The notes: generated by a model not told the origin, from the letters alone. DNA of 64,000 nt from Allolobophora icterica (GCA_963556255.1 OY744613.1:51048745-51112744), one strand, 5' to 3'; positions 31,056 through 41,479 are shown, counted from the stretch's first letter. A program made the numbers and translations.

Positions 31056-34000
31056 ATGGAGAAACTAAGTGCTGAAAGACAAGCAGATATTAAGAAGATG
31101 TCTACGGAAAGGCTAAAACAGCGTTTGTTGAAAGCCGGTTTTAAAGAAGAACAGTTAGAAGGTATGTCACGTGGTGACATGATGCAGGAACTCGCCGATG
31201 TGTGGGTTAAAGAAGAAGTCGAAGAAGAAGGTGCCGTTGGCGGTGCCGTAGAAAAGGCTATTGAAAAACCTACTGTGCCTATGTCTATGGAGATGTTGAT
31301 GCAGTGGATGATGATGACGAGGCAAGAAGAGAAAGAAAGAGAAGAGAGACGAAGACAGGAAGAGAAAGAGCTGAGACAGGAAGAATTACGTCGTCAGAGA
31401 GAGAAAGAAGAGAAAGCGGAACTTGCAAGGCAAGAAGAATTGCGCTTGCAGAGAGAGAAAGAAGAGAAAGCGGAACTTGCAAGACAAGACGAATTGCGCT
31501 TGCAGAGAGAGAAAGAAGAGAAAGCAGAACGTCTGCAGAGAGAGAAAGAAGAGAAAGCGGAACTTGCAAGGCAAGAGGAATTGCGTCTGCAGAGAGAGAG
31601 AGAAGATAAAGCAGAACAAGTGCGTAAGGCAGAACTGGAATTGCAAAAGCATCAGTTTGAGATTCAATTAGAACAGTTGAAAAGAGATAGAGAAGATGCT
31701 GAAAGAAGAAGACTGGAGCAGATGATTGAATTTGAAAGAGCTAGAAAAAGTGATGAAGAGGTTCGTCAGCAACAGATTGAAGCAAAGAGAATGCGTGAAG
31801 AAGAAAAAGAAAAAGCGCGAACGTTAGAGTTGGAACGTGCCGAACAGATCAGACAAGAAGAACTCAAATTTCAGAAAGAAAGTTTGGAAAAGGCAGAGGC
31901 AGAAAGACAGGAACGTCTGAAACTGGAGAAATCAAAATTGACATTGAAAGAAACACAAATGAGAGAAGAACGGGAAGCAGAAAGAAGGAAGCAGCAAGAA
32001 AGTGAAACTTTGGTGTCAAAAATTAAGAAAATAGGTGATGCAATGAAGCATGTATTGCCTCAAATGCCAACTGATATGATGGAGGTGCCATTATATTTTG
32101 AAACAGTCGAGAACGCGTTTCGCAGTTTTGCTGTGGAAAAGCCGTTTTGGGTGAAATTATTACTACCATTGATGACGCCAAAAGCTCGAACCGTTCTGAA
32201 TAGATTGTCATACGATGATCTAGACAATTATGATAGAGTCAAGCAGCACTTATTAAAAGAATTTAAGTTGACTTCGAGAGAATACAGAGCCAGATTTGTG
32301 GATGCTAAGAAGACAACAGAAGAGACTTATACGATGTTTACGGCAAGACTGAAGAACTTGCTAAACTATTACGTGAGAAGTCGAAACGTGAACAGAGAGT
32401 ATGATACGCTCTTTGATTTGCTGGTAGCGGATAAGCTAAAAGAATGTTTACCGCCAGGTCCACTACAGTTTGTATTGTCGAAGGAAGGAACTGACTGTCT
32501 CCAAGCTAGTGCAGTGGCAGACTTAGCAGACATTCATGTAAACAATCGAATTGGGTTTGCGATCCCAAATATAAACAGTTATCCTTCTCAACGTTCCGTA
32601 AACCAAAGCCAGAGTGGAAAGTGGAAAAGTAATCCAGAAACAGGGAATCAGTTCATAGGTAAAGAAGTCAAGGCTAATGTCCCTGTACCCAATGAGACCA
32701 GAGAAGTGACGTTTGGTCGTCAGGGATTTAACAAATCGTCAGCGCCGTTTGCCAAGAGGGAAGGCAACACATCGTTTACGCAGTATAAGAGATATGAAGG
32801 CAATGAACAACGAGGTATGGTGGTGAAGCGTTGTCACAACTGTGGTTCAGACAAACATTTGGTTAAATTTTGTCCAGTTCCAGTGGCAGCAGCTAGTTCT
32901 AGCAGAAATCAAGAACACACAAGGGTGAATTTGATTCAAGTGGTTAGTGATACAGATAATCAAACCGCGAGTCAAGAAAACCAAGAGACTGAAGTAAAGT
33001 CAGTAATGAAATGTGGTATTCAAAAAGAAATTCTATTGGATGCTGAAATTCAGAGAGAAGTCATAGGAAAAGATGACAGTCGAATATTGAAGAAATCGTT
33101 CTTGCAATATGTCGAGGTTGAAATTCGTGCAGTAGACGGTAAAGAGCCAGTGAAAGTCAAAGCACTGAGCGACTCGGGTGCAGAGATTCCGGTGATTAGT
33201 GAAGAATTACTGGAAGGCATGAAGGTGGAACAAATTGGAAAAGTGAATTTGCAATGTGTGGCAGGAGATGCCATTCCTGCGAAATTAGTGAAAGTCGATG
33301 TTAGACTGTGTGGTAGTGACGTGAAAGAAGAGGGATTTCCGCGTAAAATCCAATGTTCACTTACACCTTATGTCACCTTGATGTGTGCTAGTATTGCAAA
33401 GATGGGCAGTACAGAAAGATTCTTGTTGCATCCAGAGATAATTGCCGAATTAAAAGCCGTACCACAGATGAAAATTAAAACGATACAAGGAGATGTGAGT
33501 GTACAAGCAAATGTAATGACGAGAGCGCAGAGTCGGAAACAGGAAATGGTAGATGTTGATGAGAAGAGTGAAACTGAAAGTTCAAGTGATGAGGAAAACG
33601 AAAGTAATGAGCAACGAAGCTTATCGCGAGATGGTGTAATAGCAGAGATGAACGAGCAAGAGATGGCTGCATGCGAGAATGGCACATTAAATGAAACTGA
33701 AGAAGACGATGAATGTGATGTGGGGATAGGAGACTTGTATAGAGATGAAGAGATGGATGAAGAACAAAAGGTGCAGATTGCCGATTCGAAGAAGTTCGAA
33801 GAGCAACAGAGAAAGGATGAATCGTTGAAGCCGTGGTGGAAGTTAGCACAAGAGAAAGAATCTGAATTCTGTGTGATCAACGGTTTATTGCATAAGAAAT
33901 ATCAGATATTAGACCAGACGATATATCAACTAGTGTTACCAAAAGAGAGACGAATAAAAGTGATGGAATTGGCGCATGAATCGGTATATGGAGGACATCT

Positions 34001-34481
34001 AGGAGAAGAGAAAACAAGAGAACGAATAAAATTATCTTTTGTATGGCCAAAGATGAGAAGAGACATTGTGAAATTTTGTAAGTCTTGCGAGAAGTGTCAA
34101 CTAAAGGCAAGGAGTCTGGTGATGGATAGAGTGCCTATCACTCCAGTCTCAAGAGAAGAGGTCGCCTTCAGGAGAATGACAATGGACCTAATAGACAACC
34201 CGAGGAAATGGCACAAGAAAATTCCTTTTCACGAAAAGCATTTGAAAGAACTCAAAGAAACTACGGAGAAAGCATTATTGTTTGCAGAATCTTACTCTCA
34301 AGAAAAGCAGTTACAATACCCAAATCAGTATAACAAGAGAGCAAGGCACAAAGGAATTTGCAGCATACCGAATTCCTTTGATTTATCGAGCAGAAGTGGA
34401 ACGTCAGATCAAAGAAATGTTAAAAACAAACATTATCAAACCATCATCGAGCAGAATGGCAAGCCCTTTGGTAATTGTTAA
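31056..34481 (+). CDS. Gag-protease-partial integrase polyprotein of the LTR element
   Basis: A frame of 1141 codons. Residues about 1-60 are SAP-like (RLKQRLLKAGFKEEQLEGM). Residues about 85-300 are a charged coiled coil with 17-residue repeats (LRLQREKEEKAELARQE). Residues about 340-500 look like a gypsy capsid of the type from which vertebrate SCAN domains are thought to derive. A CCHC knuckle follows (C593, C596, H601, C606), then an aspartic protease motif D706-S-G-A. The integrase zinc domain has H974, H981, C1011 and C1014. After MTMDLI the D,D,E catalytic core is absent: only short pieces from late integrase remain (NPRKWHK, then a KARHK-like tail). The last 45 or so codons read RT DNA out of frame. 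Confidence 0.9.
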   Translation: MEKLSAERQADIKKMSTERLKQRLLKAGFKEEQLEGMSRGDMMQELADVWVKEEVEEEGAVGGAVEKAIEKPTVPMSMEMLMQWMMMTRQEEKEREERRRQEEKELRQEELRRQREKEEKAELARQEELRLQREKEEKAELARQDELRLQREKEEKAERLQREKEEKAELARQEELRLQREREDKAEQVRKAELELQKHQFEIQLEQLKRDREDAERRRLEQMIEFERARKSDEEVRQQQIEAKRMREEEKEKARTLELERAEQIRQEELKFQKESLEKAEAERQERLKLEKSKLTLKETQMREEREAERRKQQESETLVSKIKKIGDAMKHVLPQMPTDMMEVPLYFETVENAFRSFAVEKPFWVKLLLPLMTPKARTVLNRLSYDDLDNYDRVKQHLLKEFKLTSREYRARFVDAKKTTEETYTMFTARLKNLLNYYVRSRNVNREYDTLFDLLVADKLKECLPPGPLQFVLSKEGTDCLQASAVADLADIHVNNRIGFAIPNINSYPSQRSVNQSQSGKWKSNPETGNQFIGKEVKANVPVPNETREVTFGRQGFNKSSAPFAKREGNTSFTQYKRYEGNEQRGMVVKRCHNCGSDKHLVKFCPVPVAAASSSRNQEHTRVNLIQVVSDTDNQTASQENQETEVKSVMKCGIQKEILLDAEIQREVIGKDDSRILKKSFLQYVEVEIRAVDGKEPVKVKALSDSGAEIPVISEELLEGMKVEQIGKVNLQCVAGDAIPAKLVKVDVRLCGSDVKEEGFPRKIQCSLTPYVTLMCASIAKMGSTERFLLHPEIIAELKAVPQMKIKTIQGDVSVQANVMTRAQSRKQEMVDVDEKSETESSSDEENESNEQRSLSRDGVIAEMNEQEMAACENGTLNETEEDDECDVGIGDLYRDEEMDEEQKVQIADSKKFEEQQRKDESLKPWWKLAQEKESEFCVINGLLHKKYQILDQTIYQLVLPKERRIKVMELAHESVYGGHLGEEKTRERIKLSFVWPKMRRDIVKFCKSCEKCQLKARSLVMDRVPITPVSREEVAFRRMTMDLIDNPRKWHKKIPFHEKHLKELKETTEKALLFAESYSQEKQLQYPNQYNKRARHKGICSIPNSFDLSSRSGTSDQRNVKNKHYQTIIEQNGKPFGNC
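31390..31625 (+). repeat. 51-bp coding repeats in gag coiled coil
   Basis: Four to five tandem units of about 51 bases encode the 17-residue QREKEEKAELARQEELR motif. One unit is shortened, so the array varies in length by in-frame steps. Confidence 0.85.
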
Positions 34482-35604
34482 AAAGAAAGACGGATCTTTA
34501 AGACTTGCCTGTGACTACAGATACATTAACTCATTCACAGTGGATTGTAAATATCCGATGCCGATTGTCAGAGACGTTTTGAACAAAGTTGGAAAGTCTA
34601 ATGTGATTTCTATTTTGGACTGTCGAAGTGCTTATTGGACATGTCCTGTAAAACAATCTGATCAATGGAAGACAGCTTTTGTAACACATAATGGACTGTA
34701 TGAATTTACTCGTGTTCCTTTTGGAATGATAAATTCAGGCCGAACTTTTGTTAAGGCGATAAATTTAGTTTTACAGCCTATAAGTGACTTTGCAGAACCG
34801 TATGTTGATGACATTGCTGTGCATTCTGACAGTTGGAAAGTTCACTTGCAGCATCTAGATGCATTTTTGATGCAAATGAGATTGCTTAACGTTACTTTGA
34901 ATTTGAAAAAATGCATATTTGGTAAGAGTGAGGTAAGGTTTATCGGTCATGTGGTTGGGTCTGGTAAGATAAAGATGAATCCAGACAGAATTGAAAGTTT
35001 GACTAATTTGAAGATCCCAGAAACTAAGAAGCAAGTTAAGCAACTGCTTGGATTTTTTAATTATTACAGACAGTTTATTAAGGACTTTGCACAGATTGCG
35101 AAACCTTTATCTGATTTAACTAGTAAACGTGTTTCTGATAAGATTGATTGGACTGTTGAACATCAGCAAGCATTTGATTTACTTAAAGAGGCTGTGCGAT
35201 CCAAAGTAGTGTTATATGTTTTTGAAGTGGGAAAACCATTCAATTTGTACTGCGATAGTAGTGACTTTGCAGTCGGTGCTGTTTTAACACAGATGGACGA
35301 CAAGGGAATAGAACGCCCTGTGTCATTTATCAGTCAGAAATTAACTGATACCCAGAAGAGATGGGCTACTGTGGAAAAGGAAGCCTATGCTATTGTTTGG
35401 GCTCTAAACAAGTTAAAAGAAATTATAATTGGATCAAAAATTTTCATTTTTACTGATCACAATCCTCTTACATATTTGACTGAGTCAATGTCTAAGTCTG
35501 CTAAACTTGTGCGTTGGGCGTTAGCCTTACAAACTTTTGATGTTGAGGTGAAGTACAAGAAGGGCAGATTGAATATTATTGCTGATTGTTTGTCAAGGTT
35601 ATAA
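34349..35604 (+). CDS. Reverse transcriptase-RNase H of the LTR element
   Basis: The frame is +1 relative to gag. RT homology begins about 34351 (AYRIPLIYRAEVERQIKEML) rather than at the first ATG (34282). It continues through VIVKKKDGSLRLACDYRYIN, FTRVPFGM and the catalytic Y-V-D-D (34801-34812). RNase H follows with YCDSSDFAVGAVL, EKEAYA and FTDHNPL, ending at a stop at 35602-35604. All expected RT and RNase H motifs are present. Expression from the gag frame would need a frameshift where deletion has fused the integrase C-terminus to the RT start, so this is probably a by-product of deletion. Confidence 0.9.
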
Positions 35605-35697
35605 GTAATCGTAAGACTGTTTATTGATTAGCTCGATGTATATTTGTTTCATGTATTTTGGTAATTTCGCAATTTTTTAAATTTAATTTGCTCAATT

Positions 35698-35718
35698 CCA
35701 GAAAAAGGAAGGAGGTAA
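35698..35718 (+). promoter_or_regulatory. Polypurine tract
   Basis: The run 'agaaaaaggaaggaggtaa' directly precedes the 3' LTR. This is the expected position of the plus-strand primer. Confidence 0.85.
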
Positions 35719-36203
35719 TGTGAACTGAGTTTTGTGTACAGTCTTGCAGTGCGAGATATTAGCGTATATATTTAGTGCGCTTACTTTAGTTTCACGTGTA
35801 TATGTATATATGATAAATGCATAACGTTTAATTGTACTGTCTTAGTGACACGCGCGGCCGGCCGATCTGGGCAGCGGCGCGCTATATGTATATTATAAGA
35901 TTTCGCTTATGCGCACAGAAGACAGGTGTGTCAAGAGGCGCGAAGAATTATGCTGACTAGAGAAGCTTGAATTCGAGTGTGTTCGCTGTAGTAGTGTGGC
36001 TGACTAGTTGAGTTGTAATCGAATTGAGTTCTGTCTGTTTGTTTCTTATTAAACTGAAAAGATATTAAACTGTGTTGCTGATTAGTTCAGGTTATACTTA
36101 TACGTAGAATTAGTGTTCAAAAGGTGAACGTTAAATAGGCGTTAAGTACGAAGAGAACAAGGATTTAATCAGAAGGATTGTCAACGGAAGGATTGGGTTG
36201 ACA
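35719..36203 (+). repeat. 3' LTR
   Basis: 485 bp, identical to the 5' LTR except at 35966 (C for T). It is followed by the target duplication gaggc. Confidence 0.95.
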
Positions 36204-36208
36204 GAGGC

Positions 36209-37119
36209 TTTCAAACCAATTCTGCGAGTTGCCTTTAAAACAAAAACGGGCAAACAGAGGTGATTGTCTTTAGCGCAGGCTTTTACGGCAAACACGGATT
36301 GCATGCAAATAATTATTTGGTCTCGTAAAACAACTGAGGCGGTTGCGCCTCGAGCTCAGACTGATGGGCCTCGACATGCATTTTGTGCGAGAGATGGGCG
36401 CATTTATTGATCCATGTTTTTGCCTACTGTTGTGACCTCTGGTTCGAGTTGTAGCCCAAACTGTAGCCCTACTAGAAATTTATATAGCGCCGCTTCCAGA
36501 AATTGTGATCAGCTGAATGGTGGGACACTGTACGTCATCGCTCATGTATTATTAACCAGTAACTTCTGTGGCGCCAATTTCTAATGCACAAGACATTAAC
36601 CTATGAGATGCCAAAAGCAAGGAACCATACCATTGTCATCTCTATTCAAGCCTTTTGAAATCGAATGTCACTTTACTTAGTAGAGGAATGCCTTCGACAA
36701 TACAGACCACGAAAGCTGATTGGTTGAGTGCTCGCCTTGGAACGCAGAGAGTACGGGTTCTCTTAAACAGTTACTCTGTGGAAACTCTGAGCAAGTCCTA
36801 CAATCAGAATTGCTCGGAGCCATCGATTAGCGCTTGGTCATTATGTAGTGGCGTTTAATGAATGCGTTGTAATAATGAAAATGATAATAACACAGAGGAT
36901 AAACTTGGATACCTTGCGCTTAATCTCAACAAACCACAGTATACGTTGTTTATCATGTACTGCGATCGTTTCATTTTGTGTTATTATCCGATCCATATTC
37001 GGCGCCAATCACTGCAGGTGACCAGCCTATGTGGCGTCTCCTCCTCTGCCAAATGGACATGTTGTGTGCACCCTATTATGTAGGATTTATGAAGGATATT
37101 ATCAGCAACATCAAATAGG
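36209..37119 (-). repeat. Flank segment duplicated at 39690-40390
   Basis: No gene is seen. The parts at 36470-36860 ('ggaatgccttcgacaataca', 'ttggttgagtgctcgccttg') and about 36890-36990 match 39700-40260 in order. This is the region beyond the 3' end of FReD gene 3. Confidence 0.6.
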
Positions 37120-37395
37120 TCTGGTAACAGTTAAAATACTTATATTAGTAGCATTTTTCTTCATCCATCTTTAAAATAAAATTCGAATGACAAACTATTC
37201 TAACCTGTCTGATTTGTCCATCAGCAAAAATTGAGAACCAAGAAGAAAATGCACAAAAACTGTCTTGAGAACACGAAATTAATTTAAACAAAGCGCTACG
37301 TTGTATGCAAGCATGAAATATATGCTGAATGCGTATAACAGAACATATGTGCATAGTTGTGTTAACAAGAGACTCCTCTACAAATCAAAAATTCT
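37120..37395 (-). pseudogene. FReD 3' flank relic without exon
   Basis: Landmarks of the FReD 3' region are present ('cagttaaaatacttatatta', 'acaaagcgctacgttgta', 'gcgtataacagaacatatg'). The sequence diverges where exon 3 should follow, so the coding part was lost. Confidence 0.6.
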
Positions 37396-37606
37396 GTTGA
37401 AAGCTATCTATCTTCTGACTGCAGACTCCTCTGTAGAAATGTCTTTATTGTCATTCAGTACGAATGTCTCTGTACAGATACAGCATTCACTTGAAGATTA
37501 TAGTTCAATCACACAGACGATGAGATGACTACGAGATTGCGACATCTACAGAAGTTCTATAATAAACTGTTAAGAAGGAACGCTTAGTGCCTGTTAACTC
37601 TAGACA

Positions 37607-38390
37607 TCTATATAAATAAAGAGAAAAATCTGTCTGTCACAGCGATCTTTGACCGGGATGCATTTCTACAGTTTTCAAGCTTTTCACTCGAAACCTTCAC
37701 TACTGTTTCGGGGTGGGCACACCCAGTGTGAGGCTTCGCGTCCCCCCTTTTCACCGTTACCATGGTGTCCTCTCCCAAACCCCACTTTCAAAAAATTCGA
37801 GTCGACCTATTTTCATTCGCCAGATGGTGCCGCCCGAGAAGATTCTGTGTATTTGACCGCCAATTCTGTTTCACCGGCATGCATTTATAAAGATTCGCCA
37901 GATGGCGCCGCCGTAGGGATTTCACTTCACATTAACTTGTGTTGCTTATTCGCTACAGGGATTGAAACTTATACCTAAATTTGTTGCTTATTCGCTACAG
38001 GGATTGAAACTTATAACCCCGGCATTACACACCCAGTGTGGGGCTTCGCGTCTCTCGTTTTCACCGCTTCTGTGGTGTCCCGGGCCAAAAACTACCCGGG
38101 CAATGCATTTTTAGCTGGTAAAAAAACTTACATTCAACCTATTTTCACTCGCCAGATGGCGCCGCCGGGCTAAGCAGCTACAGTCCTTACATTGCTAGAG
38201 GGATTGAAAATTTCACTGAACTAAACCCGGCCAACGCCGGGTTAAGCAGTGTTTTGTTGCTTATTCGCTAGAGGGATTGAAACACCCAAAACGCCGGGTT
38301 AAGCAGCTTCGCGTCCCCCGTTTTCACCGCTACCATGGTGTCCCGGCCCAAAACCTCCGAAACCCGGGTAACGCCGGGTAAACCAGCTAG
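37607..38390 (+). mobile_element. Non-autonomous Helitron
   Basis: The element begins TCTATATAAATAAAG after an A and ends in CTAG before a T, as expected for A^T insertion. Just before the end, ACCCGG (38362-38367) pairs with CCGGGT (38374-38379) to form the terminal hairpin, 11 bases from CTAG. The 784-bp interior contains short direct repeats and no Rep/helicase. Related termini are widespread in bilaterian genomes. Confidence 0.8.
37885..38285 (+). repeat. Internal repeats of the Helitron
   Basis: The segment 'gttgcttattcgctacaggg' followed by attgaaac occurs at about 37940 and 37983 in tandem and at about 38265 with one change. A truncated form is at about 38201. 'cgccagatgg.gccgcc' occurs at about 37817, 37887 and 38152. 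These are minisatellite-like units within the element. Confidence 0.85.
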
Positions 38391-38700
38391 TATATTTATA
38401 AATGTGTGCACTAGGCTATCGATTATATACATCCTTATACTATCAATCCTATTAGCGTACTTTATTACAGACCTATATTCATAGATCTAGAGTTCTTACA
38501 TTAGCTACAAACGATATATATATATATATACTAGTCAATAACCTAAATTCATCCTATGCTACAGTATCTATAGGCCCATGCTTATACAGGCCTACCTGTT
38601 ACACACAATTCTAATACGAAGAGAACTAAATATAGGATGCAACATCTCACACTGAATTAGCGTTTGTTCTCAAAACTGAGTTGACAGGACACTTTTTCAT
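38391..38700. other. No gene recognised
   Basis: AT-rich sequence with a short (TA)n at about 38515-38532. Confidence 0.4.
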
Positions 38701-39690
38701 TGGTTATCGTTTAGGCTTCTGGTTCTTGTTCTTACACATTTTGTTTACTTTTAATTGCTAAAATTTGCTACATAACATTTCTTTCATATTCGTGACGAGT
38801 AGCTCTATCTCTAAGTCTAAGAGCTTTTTTCTTTACAAATTAACTTATTCCTTTCCAACCTTTCCCTTACAAATTAACTTCAGTCCATTCCAACCTTTCC
38901 CTTACAAATTAACTTCGGTCCATTCCAACCCGCTCTGCTGTTCTCTGCACCCAACGCCATTTCACCTCTTGCCACTTCACTCCACTCCACTTGCCCCACT
39001 CAACTCTAAGTCCGCTCTGCTCTACTCTGCATTCCACTTTTATTTACTCCACGTCACCCTACTCCATTCCACTCTATCAATCGACGATCGTCACTTGATT
39101 TTCTGAATCGCCAGTGTCGAATACAATATATGGCGCCGTCATCGAGATACGCGAGGCATCTAATTCGATATCAAAGACCATTAGAAAACCATTCTCTGAT
39201 ACAATTTCTCCCAAGTGAAACCGTACTCAAAGTCTTAGTCCATTAGAGAAGCCAAATGTGTCGGTATTTCGAGGCAGGACCGCAGTTGGCGGTCTAGGAA
39301 GACTGGGCTTTGAAGTCACGTTCAACAGATAAAGCACCATTGCACGAGCGTTACTATATGCAGTGCGAGATGGTCTAGTGGTTAATATGTTGGAATTTCA
39401 ATCCAGTGGCTGTGGGTTCGAATTCACGCCAACTCACAACGATGTATGGAAATTTCTTCTCCACTTAGCCAACTCAGCTGTAACGAGTACAAGGACTGTA
39501 AGCTGTCAGTGACAAAATCATGAAGTGAGGGGGAATACTGGCCACCGCTCCCGTTTGTCGAGGCTAAGAAAACGGAAGTCAATGACACTTCATACTTAAC
39601 GCTGTTACTCGGAGTTGTCTTGAGGACTACTCTTCTTTCATCTGTCCATAACTCTATTATATAGTCAACTGTAGGTGACGGCTAAAAAAT
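38701..39690 (+). repeat. Composite flank repeat, copy U4
   Basis: Landmarks: 'cgtgacgagtagctctatct', three imperfect 'ccattccaacctttccctta' units (about 38850-38930), the 'ctgctctactctgcattcc' block, 'gacgatcgtcacttgatttt' and the SINE (39362-39605). No gene is seen. Confidence 0.65.
39362..39605 (+). mobile_element. tRNA-derived SINE-like repeat, copy 5
   Basis: The A box 'gatggtctagtggttaata' and B box 'gggttcgaattc' (about 39414) precede the family body ('ggaaatttcttctccactta', 'ctgtaagctgtcagtg'). Confidence 0.8.
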
Positions 39691-40764
39691 TCTAATTGTA
39701 ATCAGGAAGTTGTATAGCGCCACTTCCAGAAAAGGCTCATATGATGGTACAATATGCGTCATCGCCCACGTAGTTGTAGTAATGGTGGTAATGTGCATCT
39801 ACTATCGCGCCGGTGTCTACTGCACAAGGCATACACCGATGGCGCACCAAAACCAAACCTAAGATATTTCCAGGTAGCCTATTAAGCCTCTGTCATCTGT
39901 ATCCACGCCAGTTCGGACTACGACAGTCACTATTTTACTTGCAGGTTCGTCTAGGAATGGCTTCGACAGTCCAGACCATGGTAGTCGCTTGGTTGAGTGC
40001 TCGCCTTGTAACGTGAAGACTACTGGTTCCATCCTGCTCCCCGAGATGACCGCTGTTAAGAATCCATTACAAGTCCTTCACTCATAATTGCTTAGCTCCA
40101 GCGTTTGATGCTTGATCATTAGAGAGTTGCATCAGTTTTAAAATTTAAATTAACAATAACACATTGCTACATTCAACTCTAAACATGGGAATGAACGGCA
40201 GATAGGTGTCATCGTGTACTGCTAGCGCTTCATTCGGCGTATTATCATTTATCGTTTTCGACCCACTTCTAGTTAAGGACTAAGAATATGACATAAAAAT
40301 GGTAAGCAGACAATGAAGAGAATTCGTTTGACGATGTCTACGCTTTGAAGCGAGACTTCTTAAGTTGCCCGAGCATCATTCCTATATGTGTTTCCTTACT
40401 GAAGTGATATTATTGGTAAAATTTAGTAGAATTAATAACAGTTAAAATGCTAATATTAGTATAATAATTTTTCTTAACTCGTCTTTAAAGTAATCTTCCA
40501 ATCACGATGGAACGCAGTCTGTGTAATTTCTGCTTTAGGCGGAATTAGAATTAGAAAGGAAATGCGGAAAAGTTCCGTAGAGGATTTTAAAACTAATTCA
40601 GTTTCATAAAGCGTTGCGTTGTATGCAATTGTGAAATATGTGCTGATGGCATTAAACGAAACACGTGTTCAATTTTTTGCTAACGAGATACTCCAAGTTA
40701 AAACTTTTAAATGTACGAGATAACCCAAAGTAAAGAGACTAGTCTCTGTTTCTCCAGTTGTGGT
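39691..40764 (-). other. FReD gene 3 downstream and 3' flank
   Basis: The region 39691-40330 matches 36470-37110. The region 40390-40764 is the FReD 3' UTR-like block ('cagttaaaatgctaatatta', 'gtaatttctgctttagg', 'cataaagcgttgcgttgta'). No coding sequence is present. Confidence 0.55.
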
Positions 40765-41130
40765 TCATTTGCTTTTGATCAGCATTCTCGCTGCTCGAAG
40801 TAAGCCCTGCGCCTCCAAGTGCTTCAAGCTATCCCATGCAAAGTCATCCCCGTATTTGCAAGTCAGACAGGACATCCAGCAGTTGTTGAACCACCACCCT
40901 GCTCTATAATTCTGAGCACAGTTGTCAGAAGATCCATCGTTGTCCTTGTTCCAGGTTGAGAAACTCATTCCACCGTGGAACCAGTTGGACCACACGGAAG
41001 TGTCGGTGAGCGAATCGCCGGCATTTCCGCTGAATCCTGAGAGGTGAATGGCGTAGTTGTTGTTTTCCGAATCAAGAGAAAAGGTGGCATAATCGGCATA
41101 AAACCACACACTGCTTATTCGGAGTTGAAC
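40765..41130 (-). CDS. FReD gene 3, exon 3: C-terminal half of fibrinogen domain
   Basis: The 366-nt exon begins after 'gttttgtcttgcag' in phase 0 and encodes VQLRISSVWFYADYATFSL, NAGDSLTDTS, the FSTWNKDNDGSSDNCAQNY loop, AGWWFNNCWMSCLTCKY and ends RAARMLIKSK. It joins exon 2 at 47641-47882. The 6.5-kb intron holds a LINE, a Mutator-type MITE and older LINE pieces; without them it would be close to the 3.85-kb intron of gene 4. WNKDND replaces the more usual WDxDND at the calcium loop, losing one acidic residue. The full model (292+242+366 nt) encodes 299 aa. Confidence 0.87.
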   Translation of the reverse strand, partial: VQLRISSVWFYADYATFSLDSENNNYAIHLSGFSGNAGDSLTDTSVWSNWFHGGMSFSTWNKDNDGSSDNCAQNYRAGWWFNNCWMSCLTCKYGDDFAWDSLKHLEAQGLLRAARMLIKSK

Positions 41131-41175
41131 CTGCAAGACAAAACCATGTTCCGTTTGTGTACACCTGTAATATGA
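41131..41175 (-). pseudogene. Relic acceptor and exon start upstream of gene 3 exon 3
   Basis: On the minus strand 'atattacag' followed by GTGTACACAAACGGAACATG matches the acceptor and VYTNGTW start of exon 3 of gene 1. It stops after TGGTTTT. The functional-looking acceptor is 34 bases further on, so using the upstream one would shift the frame. The start of exon 3 has evidently been replaced. Confidence 0.7.
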
Positions 41176-41479
41176 AATATGACATTTACTTCCAACATAG
41201 ATAAAACTATTATTCCTCAACCACTGTAACTACCCATCCGTCACCTCATCCATGTGCCAACCTCTGCCTGCATCATTCGCATCGTTTGTGATCGTCATTA
41301 GACTTCTTTTTTATGCTACGCAGTTTTGCTTCATCTGCGATTTTCAAAAAGTTGGATGTGTTATTGTCACTTTTCTTCGACATTTTCCCTCGTTTTAAAT
41401 TGCGTTAAGACGCCTATGAACGACGAATTGAAGCGTGTGACGAGCAAATGTGACCAGCTATTAAGTAAGGGTGCCTTTG

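Larger units (their letters stand above)
30098..36208 (+). mobile_element. Ty3/gypsy-class LTR retrotransposon, Gmr1-like domain order
   Basis: This is a structurally complete but internally deleted element (30103-36203, 6.1 kb) between perfect 5-bp duplications 'gaggc' (30098-30102 and 36204-36208). Its 485-bp LTRs differ at one base. Order is LTR, primer-site region, minisatellite leader, gag with CCHC knuckle, protease DSGA, integrase HHCC domain, RT, RNase H, polypurine tract, LTR. Integrase before RT is the copia order, but the RT is gypsy-like. That combination defines the Gmr1-like group described from fish, tunicates and other deuterostomes. The integrase catalytic core is missing and the RT is in another frame, so this copy is non-autonomous. 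It was probably mobilised recently in trans. Confidence 0.92.

Noticed and set aside
31285..31671. Alternative frames over the gag coiled-coil region
   Set aside because: They are shadows of the 51-bp coding repeat in gag. The frame at 31056 has the domain content.
34282..34350. ATG at 34282 as the start of the RT protein
   Set aside because: RT similarity begins only near 34351, and the upstream part of that frame is integrase-encoding DNA read out of frame.
37930..38290. Possible CRISPR array ('agggattgaaac' repeats with spacers)
   Set aside because: The repeats are few, irregularly spaced and lie inside a Helitron with well-defined ends in animal DNA. No cas genes are present.
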